Below, piece after piece: positions 15,870 to 25,600 of a DNA stretch of 64,000 bases. Numbering within the stretch: position 1 is the stretch's first letter; the number at the start of each line of letters is the position of its first letter. The position numbers and the translations under genes were made by a program. Below the pieces are notes generated by a model. The model did not search any database. It was not told the origin of the DNA and saw only the letters and a program-made list of their open reading frames with translations. The stretch is from assembly GCF_017874735.1 (NCBI RefSeq), contig NZ_JAGGLV010000025.1:47358-111357 (forward strand), given 5' to 3'. The stretch comes from Paenibacillus silagei. GTDB lineage: Bacteria; Bacillota; Bacilli; Paenibacillales; Paenibacillaceae.

Positions 15870-18800
15870 ATGAAGAAGATTTTAAGCTTGATGCTGGTAC
15901 TATCGCTTCTCGCATCAGTAACGCCTGTTTATGCGAATGTAGCAACAGAGTACAATTATGAGTTTGGTGTGAAAACAGGAGGAAACGATGACGGCGGAAC
16001 AGGTGATGATATTTACATGGGCGTGAGTACCTATGAATCTGGACCAGCCTCTGATTATGCAGCAAATTTTGGCGGAGCTCCCGCTTGGTCTGATATAAGA
16101 CATACCTTTAAAATGGAAAATATTCCACCATGGAGAATGAATGAGCTCGTTTTTTGGCTGGTGGGCAGTGATGACTGGTACGGTAAATCTGTGGATTTGT
16201 ATCTTCCCTATCTTGAGGGGAATACCAATCCGGCTAAGGTACAGACCATTAAAATAGATTCCTGGACAAGAGACCAGGGCAGACTTTACCGTGACATTTC
16301 GGACGTAACCAAAAGAAAATTCACCGATATAGGCTATGTTGATGAGCTCGGCGGGGAGTTCTACCTGGATGCGAATTCGGCAGGCTCAGAACATGCAGAG
16401 TGGAACAAATATGTCAGAGATCAATATGGTTACTATGACATCATGCAATATGAGGATGCTCCTGTATTCAGCTATTCTGTTTCGGATGACGCTGTAGGCA
16501 GGGATTGGTTAACATTTGAGGAGCCTACAAAAACAAAAACGTTTCAGCTCAATATTGACCGCAAGAAGCTTCACGATCAAATGGTTGCACAGAACAAAGC
16601 AGAGATTTCGCTAACCTACAGGGTGGCGCTGCTTGCCCAGTCTACCAATGCTGAAAGCCTCGGGGGGACCTTTGCCCATACAAGCTCAGGCGATCCCGAG
16701 GTTAAAACCTATTTAACAACAAAGATAGGGCAAGAGAATTACTATTATAAAGATGTAACTTATACGTTCTATCGTAGTATATATAACCTCGGCAACCCCG
16801 ATATCAATCAGACGGTTACCTATTCGCCGAGCCAGGACAACCGGTATCTGAATCGTAAATTTACAGATGTTAACATCACAGTTGAAGCGGTTTCCATTCA
16901 TAAAAAAGCTATGACGCAAGAAATTAAAACGGAGCTCATCACAAACTTTCAGGCAACGCCTGTGTTATATCTTGGCAACAGTACGGAAACACCGCTTGCC
17001 GACCTTACCATGACCAAACTGCAGGGCAATGACGGCAAACCAAACGGCAAACTTCAGTTTACCGGACAAGTGCCGCTGGATGTTAGCGCAGTTGAAAGCG
17101 AGGGCATAAGGCTTCAGCTTAACAACGTATCTACCTATCTTATGAAAAAGGGGCGCGCTCAGGCCTATTATTTAGAGAATCCAACTCCAGAATCACCGAC
17201 ATCACAAAGCTTTTATTTCTCAACTCATAAAGTGGACACAAAAACACCAACTGTAAGAGTGACCGATAAAAATGGAAATGACCTGGTGGGGGAAAATTCC
17301 ATTCAAAACAACATCAAAAAGCTGCATGAATTTTATATGGTTGCCAGCGAAACACTCTATCCAGAGGGAAATGTCGCCCACAACGAGTCGAATCAAAACT
17401 ATTTGAATTATGAGCTGTACAAGAAAACCGGCGATTCCTATGAACCGGCCGTGACAAGAATAACAAACTTTGACGGTACAGGAAACAGAACAAGAGTTAC
17501 TGCACCTATTAACACGCAGGTTATCAATGGCGTCAGCATAAAGCTAAGTCCAATCGACCCTACGGAAGGCGAATTTAAGCTTCGTCTGTATGGATGGGAT
17601 CAAGCTGACAATCCGCTGGGCGGAGATGCCGGATATGCAGAAATTGAAAATATCAAAATCGACAACCTGGCTCCGCGGGTGACCGTACATGAAACTGTAC
17701 ATCCGCAAGATGCGCAGCTTCGCAAAAGAAATGAATACCGCTTTGAAATGAACGACCTTGAGCAAAGCAACAACGGCTGGTCAAGGACTTATTATACCTT
17801 TGTAGACGGAATTGCGGCGCCGCCTGACACGCCAATAGATCAAATTAAACCTGCCTCCAAAGAAATTGCTTCAACTCAAGGGCTGTGGGCATTTGTAGAT
17901 TCAGAAGGTGATAGCACGACTGCTATTCTATCCATTCCAAAAGGAGACAACTTTGAGGGAACGCTCTATTATTTCACAGTAGACTCACTGGGGAACGATT
18001 CTAGAAACGAGCAAGCCTCCAGATACTATAAAAAATCTGTGAGTATTTTCAATGGAAATGTTGCCGACACCCTCCATACGGAGGATTCCAGTCTTCCAAA
18101 GCCGTATTTTGACATTAGCTTTGACGTAAGCAATCCAAACTTTGAAACGAGTTACCGGTGGATTTCTGATCCTGGCAATGACAAAAGCTTTACGCAAAAA
18201 TTTAGAGTATACGAATCAAGCGATGATGTGGGTGCAGCTGAAAAATCGAATCTTAGCGGAACCAAAGTTTTGATGGACGGGAAATATATACTGGAATATC
18301 GTGTGAAAAATAAACAGTCTGGTAACACAGTTGAATTTTCACAAGTCTACACGTATGACGCCTATTCCCCGGAGATTCAATATACCGCAATAAGTCAGCA
18401 CGATCATTTCAAATCATCACAACAGTTTAACTTGAAAGTGACAGATCGCAGTGGAATTGCCAGTGCATATTACTATTTATCTAAGCCAGACTCAGAGATC
18501 AGAATTGAAGCTATGCCCAACTATCCGCTGACTCTGACGCTGGACAGTGACAATATAGCACAGGTTAATCAGACCTTGACTCTAACAGGACTCCCAACAG
18601 GTGCGTACAGCATTGTTGTTGTGGCACAAGATCCGCATGGACGAGAGAGCAAGAAGGTTTCCCCCTACTTTGGCATGAGGTCAGAAGCTGCGATCATTGA
18701 CACATTGAAATTTACGGAGTCAAAGACTGTAAACGGAATGGGTACAACAACGGATGGAACCTATAGTGTCTATGCTGTTTTGAATGAACCGCATGCAGCA

Positions 18801-21800
18801 TGGACTTCTGATAGCGCATTGAAATATCAAAACCCGGTATATTATGCAACAACGGACGGCATGCCAACAGATAACGGCGCTTTAGTTCCTGAGTTTACAG
18901 CGAGCAACCATTCCGGCGGGAATTATGCATTTACACTCGACACACCGGTTCCGCTTCAAGAAGGTGTCAACACGATCTATTTCCAGTTTGGACTCATCAA
19001 TGCTCCTGCGGACGACAAACCTGAATTTTTAACAGAAGCAAAGCCGCTCACCATTCTTTATGATAGCCAGGCACCAACCTTTGAATTGCCAGACTATAGT
19101 ACCATTCAGCCAACCAACGCCTCCGTGACAGCAACAATCATCGCAAGTGATGCTGGGACAGGGATTAGCAAACTGACAGTTGCACCAGAGGATGCAGACA
19201 AAATCACGGTTTCTCCATATACAGACGGTGCATTCACAGTAACGGTAAGCGAAAATATATCAACAAACCTGACCCTGTCTGACGAGCTTGGAAATCATGT
19301 TTTGGTTCCTATTTCCGTATCTAACATTGACCGGTCAGCTCCCTCTGCACTTGCTTCAAGTAACATCGTGACCAAAGGAGCAAGACAAGATGGTGTGATT
19401 ACCGTTGAAGTGTCAGACAAGAACGATACAACCGTTTCATTCGCGCTTATTCAAGACCCGGCAGACAACCATATTCTAACCGAAGCGGACTATGCGTTGT
19501 TTCAATCAAGCCCATCCGTGGAAATGCAGAGTAGTCCGGTAATCATTAATGGCGCAGGCAACAAACAGAGAACCTACTCCATTGAGTTGAAGGGGCTTAG
19601 TGGAAGCTATGCCATTGGGGTCAAAGCTGTAGACACAGCAGGAAATGTGACTGAAAAAGTGTTCTTTGACTCAAAACTGGACCTGGTTGACGCGGAGGCA
19701 GCAATTGTAAGTGTCAGCGCAAACCCTGCAACCACAAAAACCACCGCAACGGTGAGTGTTTATTTTAACGTTCCAGTCACCGTGATGCCTAACGCACCTG
19801 TAGAGGGTGATGTTGTGGGTGAAATGGCAAGGTCGAACCTTCTGTATACAGGACTTCTAACAACATCCGCTGACTACGTAATGGACTACGAGGTTGTGAT
19901 TCAAAACAATAATACAATCAGCCTCTATATTCAGGATGAAGTTGGAAGGGATAGCGTTCTAGAATTCACGCCTGATGTTAATTTCGTTACAGGCTTTGAT
20001 ATTTCAGGTCATGTAGAGAAAAATGGTCAAACGATCCAAAACGGCGGGTTTATATCCTATAACCAGGGCGATAAGCTGTATTATGTTGTCGTTCCGGATC
20101 CAAAGTATTCCGGACAATATTTCTTTGTTGAAAATGCTGTGTTATCCGGATTAGAACTGAGTACAGAGCTAAGTGTTCCTGACCCTTCATTTACAGAAGA
20201 AGAAGGAAGAACAGCTTATTCAAAGCTGGTATTCGAAGCGCTAAGAGACGGCAAAACAACAAAATCAGCTTATTTCGAGTCATACACGGCAGAAGGTATG
20301 GAAGCTGACCGGATGGAAGCTGAATATGTTGCCATTACTGTGGTTGATGAAACTGCACCTGTTGCCAAGGTGGACTATTCAAGCACAGAGCCAACCAACC
20401 AAAATGTTACCGCAACACTGTCTGTCTATGACCCGGAAAGCGGGATATTGAAACTGGAACGTTCGTATGACGGCATAAGCTTCAGCCCCATTGACTCTGT
20501 TGTTTCGCATACCGAAACCTTCGAGCAGAATGCAACGGTATATTTCAAAGTGACAAACAAAGCCGGAATAGCAACGGTACTGCCGGTCACCGTCTTGAAT
20601 ATTGATAAAACGCCAATTACGCAAGACAAGCACTACACGGTGGAATACAGCTACGAGAACTATCTTGGGAACTGGGTTCCAATCACAGAAGGAAAAGCCT
20701 ATAGAAGGGTTATGGCAACGCTCAAGTTTACCGGAGGCGGAAAAACTCTTTCGATGACAAACAACAACGCAGCCTTCTCAAGGACTCTAACTGAGGATAA
20801 TAACACCTTCACATTTGAGTTTAGGGATCAATCGGGCAACACAGGTTCTCATACGGTTAGCTATAACCAGTTTGACAACACCATTGGACAAACATCCTAT
20901 GTGTTATCGAATATGGCCAAGACCAACAAAAATATCTTTGCAACGATCACTTTAACGGATGATTCAGGTGAAATCGCATTCGCAGAGGTGAAGAAAGGCG
21001 ATGTGGTGTATCCCTTCAAAGGGGAGCCGCTTGAGAATGAATATGTCGTTGAACTGGACAGCTCAGGAATTTACAATGTGACAGCCTATGACTACGCTGG
21101 AAACCGTTGGACGACTCCGATCACCGTCTCAAACATTAACAAGGTAGCGCCTACTGCAATCGCAAGGACTTACAGCACGCCTCCAGCCACCATTACTGCA
21201 CAAAGCGTGAATGTGGAGTTGACCCAGTTCAGCAAGGATATCAAAACGATTACAGTCACTGGTGTAGAACCTGCCGGAAGCCTAACTGCGGGCGATATCG
21301 TACATATCCCCGGCACAAAAGCTGTTCGCTTTAGAAAAAATGGTACAGTGTCCATGTTCTTTGTTGACGACTATGGCAACGAAGGACAGGAAGTGATTAC
21401 CATATCGAATATTGTGTCCACACCGCCGCAAATCAAAGCCACTGCCACATTAGCTGAAGATAAGCTGAGCGTGAATGTAACCTTTGACCAAATCCGTGAC
21501 AGTGACGGCGTTCCGCTGGACATTCTTAGAAAACTAACAGAGCTTACCGTTTCTTATCGTGGATATGAACATGCACTTCTGACTGAAGTGAAGGACGAGT
21601 CCGGCGATGCCCTGTCCTATAAAGAGGCAGTAATCAACGTTAAAACTAACGGGGAGCACGTCTTTCAAGTTAGGGACCAAACAGGCATCACGCAAAAAAT
21701 TCTCGTAACGGTTGAAGGCATTGAAGTGGGCGGCCCAAGGGTTAAGGAAGTCCGCTGGACATACAAATATCTCGAAAAGAACCAAAGCGGCGAATGGGTG

Positions 21801-22688
21801 GAAAAGGATCATCAAAACAAGATTGTTGTTGGTGTGGACACCTCTGGAAAAGAAGAAGGATATGTTGTGGGAATCGACAAGAACCCGGCAACAAACCAGA
21901 ATGTGAATGTCACGGTAATCACGGATAAAGATGCTAAACTCGTGGGCGGAAACGATCCTTGGGAACAAGAGAAGTCAATGAACTATAGAGAAAATGGACT
22001 ATACAATTTCAACCTTGAAGGAAGAACAGGGACCTATACCTCGTATGGTGTCGACATTGGTCTAATCGATAAAACACCCCCAGAGCTAAAACTTAAAAAT
22101 GGGGAAGAGCTAATCTTCATCGAAGGCATGACGCCTAAAAAAGATGCCTCCATTGCCTATGACAAGTCCAAGCTTCTAGACTTCGAAGCATGGGATATGG
22201 TTGCGGGTAAAAAGGTGGACCTGACGAACCGGGTCACCATAAGCTATGGATCAGGCGGACGGGTGTTTAACCCTGACAACATCTCGGCAAATGAATTTGT
22301 CCGCTCGAACCCGTACTATATCGACTATACGGTAAGAGATGATGCAGGGAATCAGACCACTATTCGCCGAACCGTTCGCCTGGTAGGTCTGTATGACACC
22401 ATAGCCCTTGTGAACGGCGTGATGCCAGACAGTTCCAATGCTGCGTCGGTTCTTGGCAACAAAGTTGAAATCTCATTGAAAAATTTTTCCGGGATCTCGT
22501 ATGCACGTTATGAAAAAGGTGTCTTAACACAAGGTCAGATGAAAACAAAAGGTACGGTCCTTCGGGAGAAAAGCGGAGTGTATACCCTCGATAATGTTAC
22601 GAGCGGCTGGTACACCGTATATATCCAAACGGATAAACGCGACTATTTCAACATTCATGTATATGTCTCAAATCAAGGAGGGAAATAG
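15870..22688 (+). CDS. Giant secreted Ig-like repeat surface protein (2,272 residues)
   Basis: The ATG at 15870 follows GAGGAGG and opens a clear signal peptide (KKILSLMLVLSLLASVTPVYA); the longer frame from 15801 adds nonsense residues. The mature protein is almost entirely beta-sandwich sequence. Segments near residues 1078, 1507, 1684 and 2008 share a PTNxxVTATL-like core with a following DxxSGI stretch, as in bacterial Ig-like domains. The first 500 residues look like a distinct N-terminal region rich in Tyr and Asp. There is no SLH, LPxTG or dockerin domain, so how it stays on the surface is unclear. It follows the protease gene by 53 bases and ends 3 bases before the dockerin gene. Exact function unknown; an adhesin or structural filament role is inferred. 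Confidence 0.8.
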   Translation: MKKILSLMLVLSLLASVTPVYANVATEYNYEFGVKTGGNDDGGTGDDIYMGVSTYESGPASDYAANFGGAPAWSDIRHTFKMENIPPWRMNELVFWLVGSDDWYGKSVDLYLPYLEGNTNPAKVQTIKIDSWTRDQGRLYRDISDVTKRKFTDIGYVDELGGEFYLDANSAGSEHAEWNKYVRDQYGYYDIMQYEDAPVFSYSVSDDAVGRDWLTFEEPTKTKTFQLNIDRKKLHDQMVAQNKAEISLTYRVALLAQSTNAESLGGTFAHTSSGDPEVKTYLTTKIGQENYYYKDVTYTFYRSIYNLGNPDINQTVTYSPSQDNRYLNRKFTDVNITVEAVSIHKKAMTQEIKTELITNFQATPVLYLGNSTETPLADLTMTKLQGNDGKPNGKLQFTGQVPLDVSAVESEGIRLQLNNVSTYLMKKGRAQAYYLENPTPESPTSQSFYFSTHKVDTKTPTVRVTDKNGNDLVGENSIQNNIKKLHEFYMVASETLYPEGNVAHNESNQNYLNYELYKKTGDSYEPAVTRITNFDGTGNRTRVTAPINTQVINGVSIKLSPIDPTEGEFKLRLYGWDQADNPLGGDAGYAEIENIKIDNLAPRVTVHETVHPQDAQLRKRNEYRFEMNDLEQSNNGWSRTYYTFVDGIAAPPDTPIDQIKPASKEIASTQGLWAFVDSEGDSTTAILSIPKGDNFEGTLYYFTVDSLGNDSRNEQASRYYKKSVSIFNGNVADTLHTEDSSLPKPYFDISFDVSNPNFETSYRWISDPGNDKSFTQKFRVYESSDDVGAAEKSNLSGTKVLMDGKYILEYRVKNKQSGNTVEFSQVYTYDAYSPEIQYTAISQHDHFKSSQQFNLKVTDRSGIASAYYYLSKPDSEIRIEAMPNYPLTLTLDSDNIAQVNQTLTLTGLPTGAYSIVVVAQDPHGRESKKVSPYFGMRSEAAIIDTLKFTESKTVNGMGTTTDGTYSVYAVLNEPHAAWTSDSALKYQNPVYYATTDGMPTDNGALVPEFTASNHSGGNYAFTLDTPVPLQEGVNTIYFQFGLINAPADDKPEFLTEAKPLTILYDSQAPTFELPDYSTIQPTNASVTATIIASDAGTGISKLTVAPEDADKITVSPYTDGAFTVTVSENISTNLTLSDELGNHVLVPISVSNIDRSAPSALASSNIVTKGARQDGVITVEVSDKNDTTVSFALIQDPADNHILTEADYALFQSSPSVEMQSSPVIINGAGNKQRTYSIELKGLSGSYAIGVKAVDTAGNVTEKVFFDSKLDLVDAEAAIVSVSANPATTKTTATVSVYFNVPVTVMPNAPVEGDVVGEMARSNLLYTGLLTTSADYVMDYEVVIQNNNTISLYIQDEVGRDSVLEFTPDVNFVTGFDISGHVEKNGQTIQNGGFISYNQGDKLYYVVVPDPKYSGQYFFVENAVLSGLELSTELSVPDPSFTEEEGRTAYSKLVFEALRDGKTTKSAYFESYTAEGMEADRMEAEYVAITVVDETAPVAKVDYSSTEPTNQNVTATLSVYDPESGILKLERSYDGISFSPIDSVVSHTETFEQNATVYFKVTNKAGIATVLPVTVLNIDKTPITQDKHYTVEYSYENYLGNWVPITEGKAYRRVMATLKFTGGGKTLSMTNNNAAFSRTLTEDNNTFTFEFRDQSGNTGSHTVSYNQFDNTIGQTSYVLSNMAKTNKNIFATITLTDDSGEIAFAEVKKGDVVYPFKGEPLENEYVVELDSSGIYNVTAYDYAGNRWTTPITVSNINKVAPTAIARTYSTPPATITAQSVNVELTQFSKDIKTITVTGVEPAGSLTAGDIVHIPGTKAVRFRKNGTVSMFFVDDYGNEGQEVITISNIVSTPPQIKATATLAEDKLSVNVTFDQIRDSDGVPLDILRKLTELTVSYRGYEHALLTEVKDESGDALSYKEAVINVKTNGEHVFQVRDQTGITQKILVTVEGIEVGGPRVKEVRWTYKYLEKNQSGEWVEKDHQNKIVVGVDTSGKEEGYVVGIDKNPATNQNVNVTVITDKDAKLVGGNDPWEQEKSMNYRENGLYNFNLEGRTGTYTSYGVDIGLIDKTPPELKLKNGEELIFIEGMTPKKDASIAYDKSKLLDFEAWDMVAGKKVDLTNRVTISYGSGGRVFNPDNISANEFVRSNPYYIDYTVRDDAGNQTTIRRTVRLVGLYDTIALVNGVMPDSSNAASVLGNKVEISLKNFSGISYARYEKGVLTQGQMKTKGTVLREKSGVYTLDNVTSGWYTVYIQTDKRDYFNIHVYVSNQGGK

Positions 22689-22691
22689 GCA

Positions 22692-25600
22692 ATGACGTTC
22701 TATAGAACAATGAAACGCAGCATCGCTGCAGCTATTATTCTATCCATGCTTTTCACTTTTGCCAGTTTCCCTGTTCATGCTGACGCTAGCAATGCGGATT
22801 ATTCCATTGCGAACGAATTTATGAAATATTCAATCAATTCAAAAACGGGTGGTTTCTCCATCGAAACCATTGACGGTCATCCGCAAAAAGCGTTTGACAA
22901 CAACCTTCCGCTTCTTTATAAGGAAGATGCGGCAAGGAGCAATGGAACATCTTTCACAACCGTTCGTATCGACGGAAAGGATTTTGTTTTCGGTCAGGAG
23001 TATGGCTGGTTTGGAATCGATACAAAGCTTCATGAACCTGTCGTTTCAGAGCAAAACAGACTTTTAACCATTGCATGGGACATTAAGGGCTATACCATCA
23101 CACAAAAGGTGTCCATTTCGGTAGACCCAAACAACTCAAGGACTGGCAACATTGGTATTTCATATGATGTAAAAAATAACAATGCCACAGCCGGAACGGT
23201 GGGGATTCGGCTTCTTTTAGACAACGCGCTTAGTTCAGAAATTGACGCACCTTATGTGTTGGTTGACCCGTCGCAACCGACAATCATTGAAACCGAATAT
23301 AGCGGTGACAGCCTTCCGCAGCAAATTAGATATGTTGATTCGCTTTCAGCTTCGAACAAGACGGCTTATGCCCTCTTGTCCGGCTGGAGCGGCAACAAGG
23401 ATGTGAACGTTGATAAGGTGATTGTCGGGCACTGGATTAATCTTGCAAACACCAGATACGATTATACACCAAACCCTAGTGTTGACTTTACTAATTACTC
23501 CAACCAATACTTAGTTCCTGACACTGCAACGGCTTATTATTGGAATGAAAAAACCATTGAGCCGGGTCAAGTCAGAATTTCTGAAATGCTCTATGGTATC
23601 GGCAACTTTGCTGATCAAACCAAAAAAGAGCATGTTTCAATAGGTATCCACACCGGAAATGTATACTTGGCTAACGACAAAAAAGGATATGAAAACAACG
23701 GTGTTTTTAAAGCGAAGGTAACCATTGACAACAGTGTCTCAGGAGCAAAAGAACTTATAGAACCCATTGTGAAGCTTAGCCTCGAAGAGGGACTTGTGTT
23801 TGCAGCCACGAATACACGGGAATACACGGTGAAGATTTCGGGCGGTCTTAACATTGGAACGGTGTTTGATATTCCGGATGTTGACATTATTGCAGAGACA
23901 CAGTCTATGATCACATCAAAACGTCTGGTCGTTTCATTAAACGCAACAGAAATTATTGATGCTAGCACCAATAAAGTGGTTGACTATAGTGCAAACACGA
24001 ACATTTTGATTCCAGCAGTGGAAGGAAAGCTCCCGGAAGTTTCAATGAAGCATGTTTTCCCGGCGGCAGTTTATTATGAAGGCGACAAAAATATCACCGT
24101 TTCCGGCGATATGAAGGTTCTGATGGAGGCCCTTTCGGGAAGTGACGGATGGAGTCTGTACCTTGTTCCAGCATCCGGCGCTGAGGCTGTTCTGATTGAC
24201 AAAAGAAAAATAAGTTTTGTTGAGGAAGGTCAAACTCTTGCCTTCTCAACGAATCAGACGTTGGCGGTTGGAAAGTATGACATTGAATTTAGATTTACGA
24301 ATCAACAGCTGATCGATGCCTTCGGTACCAAAATTAAAGCAACAACTACAGTAGATGTCACCAATAATTTAGCGGATAAAAGTGCAAGCTACGGTATTGT
24401 TTCGCTAGTCCGGTTCACAGACGCTGCAAACAACAGACAGTTATATGATTATATTAGCTTTACAAACGAAGATGTAATGAAGAAATTTATATCCGGCGGC
24501 GTGAAAAAAGATGGCATTCTTCACAAAGAAATAGCATTTGAAGAAAATAAAACAGAAATTCTGTTGACCCTTCGCGGAAAAATCAGGCTTATGGATACGG
24601 GTAAAGAAAAATATTACTCTGCCAGCAGAGCCGATGGCGATATTACCATCAACAGCATCCTGACCTATGACAGCAACGAAGCTCTTAAGATGACCGTTGA
24701 CAACAAGGGTGCAAAGCTGGAAGGCGATGGTACCGTCAAAGTGATCAACTCGATTAATATTTGGCATAATAAGTGGCATTTTGAAGCCAATAATGGAACC
24801 AAATATACTCTGAATCGGGAGGCTGTTGCCGAGAAGACTGCTCAAGCATTTGAACTTCAGCTCGGAGATGCCGGTTCTATGATGCAAAATATTGCCGGTT
24901 TTTTGATCAATATTAAATATGGTGTGATGACCCGGGACGATGATGATTTCGGAATTAGCTTCGGCGGAAGAATTTCAATGCCGTTAAAAGCTGCTGATCC
25001 ATCGAAGGGTGAGGAGCATTATGATTATAAAGGCTCGCTAACAGCTAACGTTCAAGATGTTCTCTATGGAAGTAAAGACAGCAAAATTGGTTTTGTTGGC
25101 ATTAACACAACACTGTCTGTAGCCCTGCCCAAAGATATATTAGGCCCGTTAGTAGGAAACGAAGCCGGTGTTAAGGCGGATATAACCATTAATACCATTG
25201 ATGATATTTATAGCATTGATGCCGGTGTTTCCGTTACCATGCTGGAAGTAGAAGGGTCACTGGCACTGAAGAAGGTTCCTATTAACGAAGTTCCCAAGAT
25301 GATGCTTGATAAACTCACCTTCTTTTTAGCGCCAACTACAATGAAGGTTCCTGTGGTTGCACCTTATGTATTTATCACAGGCCTTGGCGGAGGGATTTCG
25401 AACCTTGCAGACACCGTTGCCGGAGAACCGGCAGGCGAGCTTCCACCCCTTACCATTCATCTTCAAACGAGGCTTTTAATTAATGCGATTATTGTAGGTG
25501 ACTTTAAGCTGGATGCGAAACTATCCGGTCTTGCCATTGAAGGTACTGGCCGGTTAGAAAAAGACGAAGAAGGAAGACTTCTTAATATTCAAGCGGGAAT